This document shows positions 44,480 to 55,300 of a stretch of 64,000 nucleotides of DNA, one piece after another. Origin of the DNA: Microglena sp. YARC. Taxonomy: Eukaryota > Chlorophyta > Chlorophyceae > Chlamydomonadales > Chlamydomonadaceae. Under the pieces are notes generated by a model. That model did not search any database. It was not told where the DNA came from and saw only the letters and a program-made list of their open reading frames with translations. The position numbers were made by a program, and so were the translations under genes. The stretch's first letter is position 1. Each line of letters begins with the position of its first letter. The stretch spans positions 62,001-126,000 of the forward strand of contig JAJSRW010002071.1 of NCBI GenBank assembly GCA_022414725.1. The letters are read 5' to 3'.

Positions 44480-45984
44480 ATCGATACACGCATATAATCT
44501 CAATATCACATACACACACGTATAATACTTGTATACAATTTAATCAATAATGAAATAATATCATACAAACAAGATACAAATCATAAATCCAAAAAAGATT
44601 AGAGTTTATGCAAAATCATTTACTTTTGTAAATCCAGTATCACATCTTTTAAACCCTTCATGCATTCCAAAGTAGTCATAATAATCACCAACACATAACA
44701 ACGGTATAATACTTGTATACAATTTATCAACAATGAAATAATATCATACAAACAAGATACAAATCATAAATCCAAAAAAGATTTGAGTTTATGTAAAATC
44801 ATATACTTTTGTAAATCCAGTATCACATCCTGTAAACCCTTCATGCATTCCAAAGTAGTCATAATAATCACCAACACATAACAACGGTAAAATACTTGTA
44901 TACAATTTATCAACAATGAAATAATATCATACAAACAAGATACAAATCATAAATCCAAAAAAGATTTGAGTTTATGTAAAATCATATACTTTTGTAAATC
45001 CAGAACAACATCCTTTAAGCCCTTCATGCATTCCAAAGTAGTCATAATAATCACCAACACATAACAACGGTAAAATACTTGTATACAATTAATCAATAAT
45101 GAAATAATATCATACAAACAAGATACAAATCATAAATCCAAAAAAGATTAGAGTTTATGCAAAATCATTTACTTTTGTAAATCCAGTATCACATCCTGTA
45201 AACCCTTCATGCATTCCAAAGTAGTCATAATAATCACCAACACATAACAACGGTAAAATACTTGTATACAATTAATCAATAATGAAATAATATCATACAA
45301 ACAAGATACAAATCATAAATCCAAAAAAGATTTGAGTTTATGTAAAATCATATACTTTTGTAAATCCAGAACAACATCCTTTAAGCCCTTCATGCATTCC
45401 AAAGTAGTCATAATAATCACCAACACATAACAACGGTAAAATACTTGTATACAATTAATCAATAATGAAATAATATCATACAAACAAGATACAAATCATA
45501 AATCCAAAAAAGATTATAGTTTATGCAAAATCATTTACTTTTGTAAATCCAGTATCACATCCTGTAAACCCTTCATGCATTCCAAAGTAGTCATAATAAT
45601 CACCAACACATAACAACGGTAAAATACTTGTATACAATTAATCAATAATGAAATAATATCATACAAACAAGATACAAATCATAAATCCAAAAAAGATTAT
45701 AGTTTATGCAAAATCATTTACTTTTGTAAATCCAGTATCACATCCTGTAAACCCTTCATGCATTCCAAAGTAGTCATAATAATCACCAACACATAACAAC
45801 GGTAAAATACTTGTATACAATTAATCAACAATGAAATAATATCATACAAACAAGATACAAATCATAAATCCAAAAAAGATTATAGTTTATGCAAAATCAT
45901 TTACTTTTGTAAATCCAGTACAACAGCCATTAAATAACATCCAGTATCACATCCTTTAAGCCCTTCATGCATTCCAAAGTAGTC
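44480..45984 (+). repeat. 183-bp satellite array, about eight copies
   Basis: Spacing of AGTAGTCATAATAATCACC is 183 (44671, 44854, 45037, 45220, ...). Each unit contains CATACAAACAAGATACAAAT, AAGATTTGAGTTTATG, TACTTTTGTAAATCCAG and CTTCATGCATTCC. Two subtypes alternate (AGTATCACATCCTG and AACAACATCCTTT). No gene. Confidence 0.9.
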
Positions 45985-46251
45985 ATGAATTATCCCGATG
46001 AGCAATGGAACTGGTAATATATCAGCTCAAATCCAAACATTACCTGGGATATTGTCATGAATAATCCTGACAAAAAATGGAGTTGGGGCGAATTTAGTGC
46101 AAATCCGAATGTATTACTATCTAAGACCGATATTTGTAATATAATAAGAAGACATAGAGCAGCAAACCATCTGGAAACAGGTCAATACGACCCAAAACAC
46201 TCAATACGTAAAAGGAGACTATTGTATGAATACACGACTATGGTTGAATGA
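45985..46251 (+). pseudogene. Truncated WDW-repeat gene with an early stop
   Basis: From ATG 45985 the frame reads MNYPDEQWNW, then TAA at 46015-46017, then YISSNPNITWDIV and on to MNNPDKKWSWGEFSANPN... and the CR.RLLYEYTTMVE tail. It matches the larger gene at 46333 but has fewer repeats, the IQ-like helix is degenerate, and the stop interrupts it. A restart at 46057 would give 64 aa. Confidence 0.7.
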
Positions 46252-46332
46252 GAATTATATTTATACTCCGTCAAGTGAATTTGTCAGACTATAAAAACAA
46301 GTAGATATACAGTATAAATAAAAATAGAAATT

Positions 46333-47007
46333 ATGAAGTCGGTTAATGCGGTAAATATACATGACTTGGTATTGAAACGGGTCAAATATGCCGAACATAA
46401 ATGGGATTGGAGTAACTTGAGCTGTAATGAAAGAATTACATGGGATATTATACAAACGTACCCCGACAAACCATGGGATTGGAAGCATATCAGCGCAAAC
46501 CCAAACATTACTTGGGACATTATACAAGATAACCCAGAAAAACCATGGGATTGGAAGTCTATTAGCGCAAACCCAAACATTACTTGGGACATTGTGAATA
46601 CATACCCAGAAAAAAATTGGGATTGGTATTTCTTGAAGAAGTACTTAAATACCAACGAATACGAAGACGAAATGTTGTACATGCGGAGTTTAAGTGATCA
46701 TAACGTGGAAATCACGTGGGATATTGTGCAAACAGACCCTGAAAAAACATGGAACTGGAGTATATTGAGCAGACACGAAAGTGTAACATGGGATATTGTA
46801 CAAACCAACCAAGGCAAACCATGGAACTGGCGGCAATTAAGCTCTAACAAAAACATGTTGCTTTCTGACTCCGACATTTACAATATAATAAGAAGACATA
46901 CAGCAGCGCGATCTATACAAAAGACTTGGAAACATGTCAATACAGACCCAAAACACCCAATATGTAAAAGGAGACTATTTTATGAATATACGACTATGGT
47001 AAAATAA
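46333..47007 (+). CDS. WDW-repeat protein with IQ/CR tail
   Basis: 224 aa. About five to six copies of a ~24-27-residue repeat, NPNITWDIIQ..P.KPWDW..IS (residues ~25-190), with one divergent loop near 95-120. The tail is AARSIQKTWKHVNTDPKH.ICKRRLFYEY: an IQ-like helix plus a CxRRLxxEY motif. The tail is shared with the 54186 protein (AAGIIQKKWRKSIADPTYYACRQRLAREF). Such ITWDI/PWDW repeat proteins occur in giant viruses; function unknown. It sits as an island inside satellite arrays, with a TATAAATAAAAATAG leader. Confidence 0.7.
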   Translation: MKSVNAVNIHDLVLKRVKYAEHKWDWSNLSCNERITWDIIQTYPDKPWDWKHISANPNITWDIIQDNPEKPWDWKSISANPNITWDIVNTYPEKNWDWYFLKKYLNTNEYEDEMLYMRSLSDHNVEITWDIVQTDPEKTWNWSILSRHESVTWDIVQTNQGKPWNWRQLSSNKNMLLSDSDIYNIIRRHTAARSIQKTWKHVNTDPKHPICKRRLFYEYTTMVK

Positions 47008-47009
47008 AA

Positions 47010-48990
47010 TCATACAAACAAGTTACAAATCATAAATCCAAAAAAGATTTGAGTTTATGCAAAATCATATACTTTTGTAAATCCAGTACAACATCCTTTA
47101 AGCCCTTCATGCATTCCAAAGTAGTCATAATAACCACCAACACATAACGACGGTATAATAATTGTATACAATTTATCAACAATGAAATAAAATCATACAA
47201 ACAAGTTACAAATCATAAATCATAAATCCAAAAAAGATTTGAGTTTATGCAAAATCATATACTTTTGTAAATCCAGTACAACATCTATCCCCCTCATGCA
47301 TTCCAAAGTAGTCATAATAACCACCAACACATAACGACGGTATAATAATTGTATACAATTTATCAACAATGAAATAATATCATACAAACAAGATACAAAT
47401 CATAAATCCAAAAAAGATTTGAGTTTATGCAAAATCATATACTTTTGTAAATCCAGTACAACATCTATCCCCCTCATGCATTCCAAAGTAGTCATAATAA
47501 CCACCAACACATAACGACGGTATAATAATTGTATACAATTTATCAACAATGAAATAATATCATACAAACAAGATACAAATCATAAATCCAAAAAAGATTT
47601 GAGTTTAATCAAAATCATATACTTTTGTAAATCCAGTACAACATCTATCCCCCTCATGCATTCCAAAGTAGTCATAATAACCACCAACACATAACGACGG
47701 TATAATAATTGTATACAATTTATCAACAATGAAATAATATCATACAAACAAGATACAAATCATAAATCCAAAAAAGATTTGAGTTTAATCAAAATCATAT
47801 ACTTTTGTAAATCCAGTACAACATCCTTTAACCCCTTCATGCATTCCAAAGTAGTCATAACAACCACCAACACATAACAACGGCATAATAATTGTATACA
47901 ATTTATCAACAATGAAATAATATCATACAAACAAGATACAAATCATAAATCCAAAAAAGATTTGAGTTTATGCAAAATCATATACTTTTGTAAATCCAGT
48001 ACAACATCCTTTAACCCCTTCATGCATTCCAAAGTAGTCATAACAACCACCAACACATAACAACGGCATAATACTTGTATACAATTTATCAACAATGAAA
48101 TAATATCATACAAACAAGATACAAATCATAAATCCAAAAAAGATTTGAGTTTATGCAAAATCATATACTTTTGTAAATCCAGTACAACATCCTTTAACCC
48201 CTTCATGCATTCCAAAGTAGTCATAACAACCACCAACACATAACAACGGCATAATACTTGTATACAATTTATCAACAATGAAATAATATCATACAAACAA
48301 GATACAAATCATAAATCATAAATCCAAAAAAGATTTGAGTTTATGCAAAATCATATACTTTTGTAAATCCAGTACAACATCCTTTAACCCCTTCATGCAT
48401 TCCAAAGTAGTCATAACAACCACCAACACATAACAACGGCATAATACTTGTATACAATTTATCAACAATGAAATAATATCATACAAACAAGATACAAATC
48501 ATAAATCCAAAAAAGATTTGAGTTTATGCAAAATCATATACTTTTGTAAATCCAGTACAACATCCTTTAACCCCTTCATGCATTCCAAAGTAGTCATAAC
48601 AACCACCAACACATAACAACGGCATAATACTTGTATACAATTTATCAACAATGAAATAATATCATACAAACAAGATACAAATCATAAATCATAAATCCAA
48701 AAAAGATTTGAGTTTATGCAAAATCATATACTTTTGTAAATCCAGTACAACATCCTTTAACCCCTTCATGCATTCCAAAGTAGTCATAACAACCACCAAC
48801 ACATAACAACGGCATTATACTTTTGTAAATCCAGAACAATATCCTTTAACCCCCTCATGCATTCCAAATTAGTAGCAATAATCACCAACACATAACAACT
48901 GTATAATACTTGTATACAATTTATCAACAATGAAATAATATCATACAAACAAGATACAAATCATAAATCCTGAACAACATCCATTAAATA
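47010..48990 (+). repeat. ~183-bp satellite array, about eleven copies
   Basis: Same family as 44480-45984 with own subtypes (AACATCTATCCCCCTCATGC; AACATCCTTTAACCCCTTCATGC). Some units carry an extra CATAAAT(C). The last copies are partial and lead to a unique stretch at 49060-49200. No gene. Confidence 0.9.
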
Positions 48991-49206
48991 AAATACAGTA
49001 TCACATCACATCCTTTAAGCCCTCCATGCATTCCAAATTAGTAGCAATAATCACCAATACTAAACATCGTATATTATTGGCATACAATTAAACCGACAGT
49101 AAATAGAAAACAAGATACGGTGGTACCACGACATGTCGACAGTTAAGTGCATCGGTATGAAGTTATACGAATCATCGAATGGAGTATATAGGTAACAACA
49201 CTGTAT

Positions 49207-49229
49207 AAAAAGAAGGTTCTTCTTTTTTG
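49207..49229 (-). terminator. A/T hairpin 3' end signal
   Basis: AAAAAGAAGG/TTCTTCTTTTTT stem followed by a T/G-rich run, downstream of the minus-strand gene ending at 49296. The copy after the 54880 gene is nearly the same. Confidence 0.5.
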
Positions 49230-49295
49230 TTTTTTGTTTTTTGTTTTTGTTTTTGTTTTTTGTTTTTTTTGTTTCTCCCTCCTTTTTCTTAACAC

Positions 49296-49727
49296 TTATA
49301 GGGTGCTCTTGATAACATTAGTCATACTTGCGACGATCATATTGATCATCTCATAGTCCTTCGCGATAGTGGCTTTGCATAGCTTGTCATTCAGCACCTT
49401 CATACACTCGATGAATCGATCGTTTTTCTTGGCATCCACGGGAACAGTAGGCTCGGGAGTAGGATCCGCGTCGCAATCGTCATCAGGTGGGAGTGGCATT
49501 TTGGACAGGACATGCAAGATGTCTAGCTCTGTCTGTTTGACATGCTCAGAGTTAACCTTGACTTGATTCAGCCTGGCTAACACCTTTTCAAAACCATGTG
49601 CATCAACCGCCTTTTTTAAAGCAATGCACCTGGTCTCGTTAGAGGAACTCATAGAATATCCAAAAGCACGAAGGCTGATGGGAATAGTCTTGATGACAGA
49701 CACAGGCATAGACATAGACATAGACAT
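49296..49727 (-). CDS. FGY-family protein with acidic linker
   Basis: 143 aa. N-terminus MSMSMSMPVSVIKTIPISLR, then the FGY motif region (AFGYSMSSSNETRCIALKKAVDAHGFEKVLARL, residues ~21-55), a Pro/Asp linker (PPDDDCDADPTPEPTVPVD, ~80-98) and a helical C-terminus (IECMKVLNDKLCKATIAKDYEMINMI). The C-terminal half is nearly identical to that of the 54880 protein, which lacks the FGY part. Preceded by a (TTTG)n leader and the AAAAAATTGA/AATAAAAG promoter pair (49781-49806), and followed by a hairpin. An island between two satellite arrays. Confidence 0.75.
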   Translation of the reverse strand: MSMSMSMPVSVIKTIPISLRAFGYSMSSSNETRCIALKKAVDAHGFEKVLARLNQVKVNSEHVKQTELDILHVLSKMPLPPDDDCDADPTPEPTVPVDAKKNDRFIECMKVLNDKLCKATIAKDYEMINMIVASMTNVIKSTL

Positions 49728-49780
49728 GTTTGTTTGTTTGTTTGTTTGTTTGTTTGTTTGTTTGTTTTAATAACCGGTCT

Positions 49781-49806
49781 CTTTTATTACTAATTCAATT
49801 TTTTTT
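49781..49806 (-). promoter_or_regulatory. AAAAATTGA...AATAAAAG promoter-like element
   Basis: On the minus strand: A-run ending ATTGA, ATTAGT, AATAAAAG, about 55-80 nt before ATG 49727. The copy before the 55221 gene is nearly the same, down to the ACCGGTTATTAAAACAAAC leader. Confidence 0.6.
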
Positions 49807-49855
49807 CGCTGCCGATATTTATACAACTCATGTGATAACTGAACGATTCTAAAGC

Positions 49856-49975
49856 ATGAAAAAAAATAAAGCACAATTGTTCACACTATTATCAATATTG
49901 ATGTTAACCAAAGCAACCTGGTATAGTTATAGTACTTCATACAGTATACAAAAGCACAAGAATCATCAATACTAA
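49856..49975 (+). CDS. Doubtful 39-aa protein with signal-like N-terminus
   Basis: MKKNKAQLFTLLSILMLTK then a Ser/Tyr stretch. Starts in unique sequence but its C-terminal residues come from satellite DNA, so it may be chance. Confidence 0.2.
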   Translation: MKKNKAQLFTLLSILMLTKATWYSYSTSYSIQKHKNHQY

Positions 49976-51450
49976 ACATCGTATATTATTGGAATACAAT
50001 AAGACCGACAATAAATAAAAATCATACAAACAAGATACAAATCATAAAACCAAAAAGTATTTGAGTTTATCAAAAATCATATAGTTTTGTAATTACATTG
50101 TTATGTCCCTTAAGCCATCAATGCATTCCTAAGTAGTCACAAGAATCATCAATACTAAACATCGTATATTATTGGAATACAATAAGACCGACAATAAATA
50201 AAAATCATACAAACAAGATACAAATCATAAAACCAAAAAGTATTTGAGTTTATCAAAAATCATATAGTTTTGTAATTACATTGTTATGTCCCTTAAGCCA
50301 TCAATGCATTCCTAAGTAGTCACAAGAATCATCAATACTAAACATCGTATATTATTGGCATACAATAAGACCAACAATAAATAAAAATCATACAAACAAG
50401 ATACAAATCATAAAACCAAAAAGTATTTGAGTTTATCAAAAATCATATACTTTTGTAATTACATTGTTATGTCCTTTAAGCCATCAATGCATTCCAAAGT
50501 AGTCACAAGAATCATCAATACTAAACATCGTATTTTATTGGCATACAATAAGACCGACAATAAATGAAAATCATACAAACAAGATACAAATCATAAAACC
50601 AAAAAGTATTTGAGTTTATCAAAAATCATATAGCTTTGTAATTACATTGTTATGTCCTTTAAGCCATCAATGCATTCCAAAGTAGTCACAAGAATCATCA
50701 ATACTAAACATCGTATATTATTGACATACAATAAGACCGACAATAAATGAAAATCATACAAACAAGATACAAATCATAAAACCAAAAAGTATTTGAGTTT
50801 ATCAAAAATCATATAGCTTTGTAATTACATTGTTATGTCCCTTAAGCCATCAATGCATTCCAAAGTAGTCACAAGAATCATCAATACTAAACATCGTATA
50901 TTATTGGCATACAATAAGACCAACAATAAATAAAAATCATACAAACAAGATACAAATCATAAAACCAAAAAGTATTTGAGTTTATCAAAAATCATATAGA
51001 TTTGTAATTACATTGTTATGTCCCTTAAGCCATCAATGCATCGCTATGAAGTCACAAGAATCATCAATACTAAACATCGTATATTATTGACATACAATAA
51101 GACCGACAATAAATGAAAATCATACAAACAAGATACAAATCATAAAACCAAAAAGTATTTGAGTTTATCAAAAATCATATAGATTTGTAATTACATTGTT
51201 ATGTCCCTTAAGCCATCAATGCATCGCTATGAAGTCACAAGAATCATCAATACTAAACATCGTATATTATTGGAATACAATTAGACCGACAATAAATAAA
51301 AATCATACAAACAAGATACAAATCATAAAACCAAAAAGTATTTGAGTTTATCAAAAATCATATAGCTTTGTAATTACATTGTTATGTCCCTTAAGCCATC
51401 AATGCATCGCTATGAAGTCACAAGAATCATCAATACTAAACATCTATGCA
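49955..51450 (+). repeat. 183-bp satellite array, about eight copies
   Basis: Spacing 183 (AAGTAGTCAC at 50131, 50314, ...). Unit contains TAATTACATTGTTATGTCC and CTTAAGCCATCAATGCATTC; the first string is the exact reverse complement of GGACATAACAATGTAATTA in the 10.6-11.5 kb array. Late copies switch to CATCGCTATGAAGTCAC. No gene. Confidence 0.9.
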
Positions 51451-51537
51451 TCGCTAGGAAGTCACACCAACATGTCTCCACGCTTTTGTATTGTTCTACA
51501 TTTTGTTAATTGTTATTCCAATCAAATTCGGGTGTAT

Positions 51538-51595
51538 CCGCTCTGAAAACACTGTTATTCCATTATATTCGCTAATAATACTGAAGGGTGTTCAA
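51538..51595 (-). mobile_element. 58-bp mini-element with both IS607-type ends
   Basis: Starts CCGCTCTGAAAACACTGTTA and runs through GCTAATAATACTGAAGGG to GTTCAA, the left-end sequence. It thus holds an outer right end fused to a left end, with everything between missing. Non-autonomous derivative. The rest of 51451-51818 is unique DNA without a gene I can support. Confidence 0.65.
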
Positions 51596-51818
51596 CACAA
51601 CGTACGCTTTAAGCCCATATTTTGTACAAAAGCATATTGGTAACAATGGCTTTACTAGGCTGGACGTCAAAGCTGCAATGCAAACCGGTGGGAACGCGCA
51701 ATCTAAATAGTTGTTTTTCTTTAAGCCCTTCGCTTACTTTACGTGTGGCATTCGGTTAACAACAACGAAAAAAGAATAGTAATACCCGTCGGGTATTAAT
51801 ATCCTTTCTTGTGTTTAC

Positions 51819-52058
51819 CTACATACACAACCAACGGCGCACTCGTGATTTTTCATGCGCCATCTCTAACTCAGCAATAGGAGTCTCGACAGGAGTACCT
51901 GTGACGACGTACATAATAGGCAAAGGGAGAACCTTATTTTTGCGCGCACAACGCTGATGCACTCCGCATAAACCGGATGACTTGGTTGCGTAGTTCCCGC
52001 ATTGATTGCCCTTGTTAGGACCTGTCTTCAGAATCGCCTGGCACTGACCATTACACAT
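51819..52058 (-). CDS. Small Cys/His zinc-module protein
   Basis: 79 aa. Residues 2-35 hold C..QC.AILKTGPNKGNQCGNYATKSSGLCGVH, a C-x-A-x-TK-GxxC...G..C..H module likely to bind one zinc. A basic stretch and a C-terminal helix follow. The 54880 protein begins with the same type of module (CICAGTKKDGSPCSRV...KYCHNH). A TATAAAAAGC with A-runs lies upstream on the minus strand at 52119-52147. An island inside the arrays. Confidence 0.65.
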   Translation of the reverse strand: MCNGQCQAILKTGPNKGNQCGNYATKSSGLCGVHQRCARKNKVLPLPIMYVVTGTPVETPIAELEMAHEKSRVRRWLCM

Positions 52059-52139
52059 TTTTATGAGAGTATATGTCTTTGAATATGTTAGTTACCGTGT
52101 TGTTTGATAAATAGTGGAGCTTTTTATATTTTTTTCATT

Positions 52140-54110
52140 TTTTTTTCGTTGTCAATATTTATCCAACTAGTTTAAATTCAATAGCATATATAGCTTTGTA
52201 AGTACATTATTATGTTCTTTAAGCCATCAAGGAATCGCTAGGAAGTCACAAGAATCATCGATAAAGGACATGGTATATTGGTGAAAACCAACAGTAAATA
52301 AAAATCATATAAACAAGATATTAACCATTTAAATATGTAATTTCATTGTTATGTCCCTTAAGCCATCAATGCATCGATATGAAGCAACAAGATTCAGCGA
52401 TAATGAACATGGTATATTGGTGGCATACAAGTATACCAACAGTGTAATCTATCATACAAACAAGAGACAAATCATAAAACCAAAAAGGATTTGAGTTTAT
52501 CAAAAATCATATAGATTTGTAATTACATTATTATGTCCCTTAAGCAATCAATGCATCACTGGGATATCACAAGAATCAGCGATACTAATCATCATATATT
52601 ATTGGCATACAAGTATACCAACAGTAAATAAAAATCATACAAACAAGAGACAAATCATAAAACCAAAAGTATTTGAGTTTATCAAAAATCATATAACTTT
52701 GTTATTACATGTTATGTCCATTAAGCCATCAATGCATCATTATGAAGTCACGAGAATTATCAATACTGAACATGGTATAATATTGGCATACAATTTAACA
52801 GGTAGAGAACTGATATAAATATCAAAAACACGAGATCACCTATGAGATTATTATGCAACTGAGCGACACTCATTGACCACCAATAAATTCAACCATCATT
52901 GGGGCAACACGGTATGTCAACAATTACAAGAATCATCGAATGGAGTATATCGTTAACATAACGATATTATTGACACACAACTAGACCAACAGAGAAATTA
53001 ATCATACAATCAAGAGACAAATCATAAAACCAAAAAGTATTTGGTTTATCAAAAAGCATTTAGTTTTGTAATTTCATGTTATGTCCCTTAAGCCATCAAT
53101 GCATCACTGGGATATCACAAGAATCATCAATAAGGAACACGGTATATTATTGACACACAACTAGACCAACAGAGAAATTAATCATACAATCAAGAGACAA
53201 ATCATAAAACCAAAAAGTATTTGGTTTATCAAAAAGCATTTAGTTTTGTAATTTCATTGTTATGTCCCTTAAGCCATCAATGCATCACTGGGATATCACA
53301 AGAATCATCAATAAGGAACACGGTATATTATTGACACACAACTAGACCAACAGAGAAATTAATCATACAATCAAGAGACAAATCATAAAACCAAAAAGTA
53401 TTTGGTTTATCAAAAAGCATTTAGTTTTGTAATTACATTGTTATGTCCCTTAAGCCATCAATGCATCACCGGGATATCACAAGAATCATCGATAAGGAAC
53501 ACGGTATATTATTGACACACAACTAGACCAACAGAGAAATTAATCATACAATCAAGAGACAAATCATAAAACCAAAAAGTATTTGGTTTATCAAAAAGCA
53601 TTTAGTTTTGTAATTTCATTGTTATGTCCCTTAAGCCATCAATGCATCACTGGGATATCACAAGAATCATCAATAAGGAACACGGTATATTATTGACACA
53701 CAACTAGACCAACAGAGAAATTAATCATACAATCAAGAGACAAATCATAAAACCAAAAAGTATTTGGTTTATCAAAAAGCATTTAGTTTTGTAATTACAT
53801 TGTTATGTCCCTTAAGCCATCAATGCATCACTGGGATATCACAAGAATCATCAATAAGGAACACGGTATATTATTGACACACAACTAGACCAACAGAGAA
53901 ATTAATCATACAATCAAGAGACAAATCATAAAACCAAATACTTTTTGGTTTATCAAAAAAGCATATAGTTTTGTAATTTCATGTTATGTCCCTTAAGCCA
54001 TCAATGCATCACTGGGATATCACAAGAATCATCAATAAGGAACACGGTATATTATTGACACACAACTAGACCAACAGAGAAATTAATCATACAAACAAGA
54101 TACAATATAT
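52140..54110 (+). repeat. ~182-bp satellite array, about ten copies
   Basis: Left part (52140-52960) degenerate with mixed units. Right part regular (~181-182 bp) with CATCACTGGGATATCACAAG, GGAACACGGTATATTATTG and AGTATTTGGTTTATC. Same family as the other plus-orientation arrays. A remnant piece is at 55325-55460. A separate dispersed motif (CATTGACCAC...AATTCAACCATCAT) at 52870 recurs at 54720. No gene. Confidence 0.88.
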
Positions 54111-54123
54111 CAAAAATATATAT

Positions 54124-54145
54124 AAAAAATGAAAATGATATAAAA
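54124..54145 (+). promoter_or_regulatory. Promoter-like A-tract/TGA/ATATAAAA
   Basis: AAAAAATGAAAATGATATAA followed by AA, 40 nt before ATG 54186. Confidence 0.5.
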
Positions 54146-54185
54146 TTTTTACTCCCTAAAAGAATTCAACCAACAACAAAAAACA

Positions 54186-54581
54186 ATGACTATCAATACG
54201 TATCAATTCGGATATATGATCAGAAGTAGTGATGCAAATCGACATGATGCTTTGAAAATAGCAATCACAGTATACGGAGTGACAAAGGTTCTTGATCACC
54301 TAGAGGATATCAAGATAAGGTCGTCAGCATATGGGTCAAATCAAGCGTGTGTCAACATAACACAAAGGATGGAGAAGCACTTTCTCAAACTAACAGAGAG
54401 AGACATCGCGTACGTGGAAAATGTAGCGGCACGTGTCATACAAACAAAATGGAGACATTATATCACGGATGTGAAGAACAAAGCGGCGGGAATTATACAG
54501 AAGAAGTGGAGAAAATCGATCGCAGATCCAACATACTACGCGTGCAGACAAAGACTCGCTAGAGAATTCAATGAACTATGA
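54186..54581 (+). CDS. FGY-family protein with IQ/CR tail
   Basis: 131 aa. FGY motif near the N-terminus (YQFGYMIRSSDANRHDALKIAI...GVTKVLDHL, residues ~6-40), then a helical stretch, and two IQ-like helices (VIQTKWRHYI, IIQKKWRKSI) with the DPTYYACRQRLAREF tail. IQ-like helices can bind calmodulin-type proteins; here that is only a possibility. This joins the N-terminal module of 40708/49296 to the tail of 46333. An island at the end of the satellite region. Confidence 0.7.
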   Translation: MTINTYQFGYMIRSSDANRHDALKIAITVYGVTKVLDHLEDIKIRSSAYGSNQACVNITQRMEKHFLKLTERDIAYVENVAARVIQTKWRHYITDVKNKAAGIIQKKWRKSIADPTYYACRQRLAREFNEL

Positions 54582-54810
54582 ATACACATGTAGGGAATTC
54601 AGAAGTAGCCACAAAACAAAAAACAAAAACTAAAACAAAAAACATTAGGAACATTCATACATTAACACATACACTTCACCATTCATGGCATCTGAACAAG
54701 CTAGATACGAGCAAACATCATTGACCACTAATGAATTTAACCATCATTCTGGATCAAGACAGGTAGACAGTTACAATCATCGATTGTTGTAATTCGGGAC
54801 AACTATGTAT

Positions 54811-54833
54811 AAAAAAGAAGAACCTTCTTTTTT
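54811..54833 (-). terminator. A/T hairpin 3' end signal
   Basis: AAAAAAGAAG / CTTCTTTTTT with a 3-base loop, after the 3' end of the 54880 gene. Confidence 0.5.
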
Positions 54834-54879
54834 TTTGGTTTTTTTGGTTTTTTGTTTATCACGCCTTTTTTCTCAACAC

Positions 54880-55221
54880 TTACAGACTCTTGGTAACATA
54901 AGTCATGCTTACGACGATCGTATTGATCATCGCATAGTCCTTCGAGATAGTGGCTTTGCATAGCTTGTCGTTCAACACATTCATACACTCGATGAATCGA
55001 TCATTTCTCTTATCATCCACGGGAACAGTAGGCTCGGGAGTAGGATCCGCATCGCAATCGTCATCACGAAGGCTGATGGGGATAGTCTTGATGACAGACA
55101 CAGACACGTGGTTGTGGCAGTATTTACGGCCGTTAGTTAGGACCCGGGAACATGGGGAACCGTCCTTCTTGGTCCCGGCGCAAATGCAGCGGGCGGCAGA
55201 GGTTATTCTGGATCCAGACAT
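54880..55221 (-). CDS. Chimeric zinc-module / acidic-linker protein
   Basis: 113 aa from ATG 55221 (MSGSRIT); an earlier ATG at 55275 lies within the promoter/leader copied from the 49727 gene and is rejected. Residues ~10-37 form the zinc module CICAGTKKDGSPCSRV...GRKYCHNH. The sequence then joins VSVSVIKTIPISLR directly to DDDCDADPTPEPTV, so it carries the N-terminal and C-terminal parts of the 49296 protein without its FGY domain. Promoter, leader, C-terminal half and 3' hairpin match the 49296 locus closely. A recombinant paralogue. Confidence 0.75.
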   Translation of the reverse strand: MSGSRITSAARCICAGTKKDGSPCSRVLTNGRKYCHNHVSVSVIKTIPISLRDDDCDADPTPEPTVPVDDKRNDRFIECMNVLNDKLCKATISKDYAMINTIVVSMTYVTKSL

Positions 55222-55273
55222 TTCGGGTATTTGGAGTTGGCGTTGTTGGTTTGTTTGTTTTAATAACCGGTCC

Positions 55274-55300
55274 ATTTTATTACTAATTCAATTTTTTTCA
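55274..55300 (-). promoter_or_regulatory. AAAAAATTGA...AATAAAAT promoter-like element
   Basis: On the minus strand: A-run-ATTGA-ATTAGT-AATAAAATGG, the copy of the element at 49781. Confidence 0.55.

Noticed and set aside
44480..45984. CRISPR-like array
   Set aside because: The whole 183-bp unit is conserved with no short repeat plus unique-spacer pattern, and no cas genes exist. It is a satellite.
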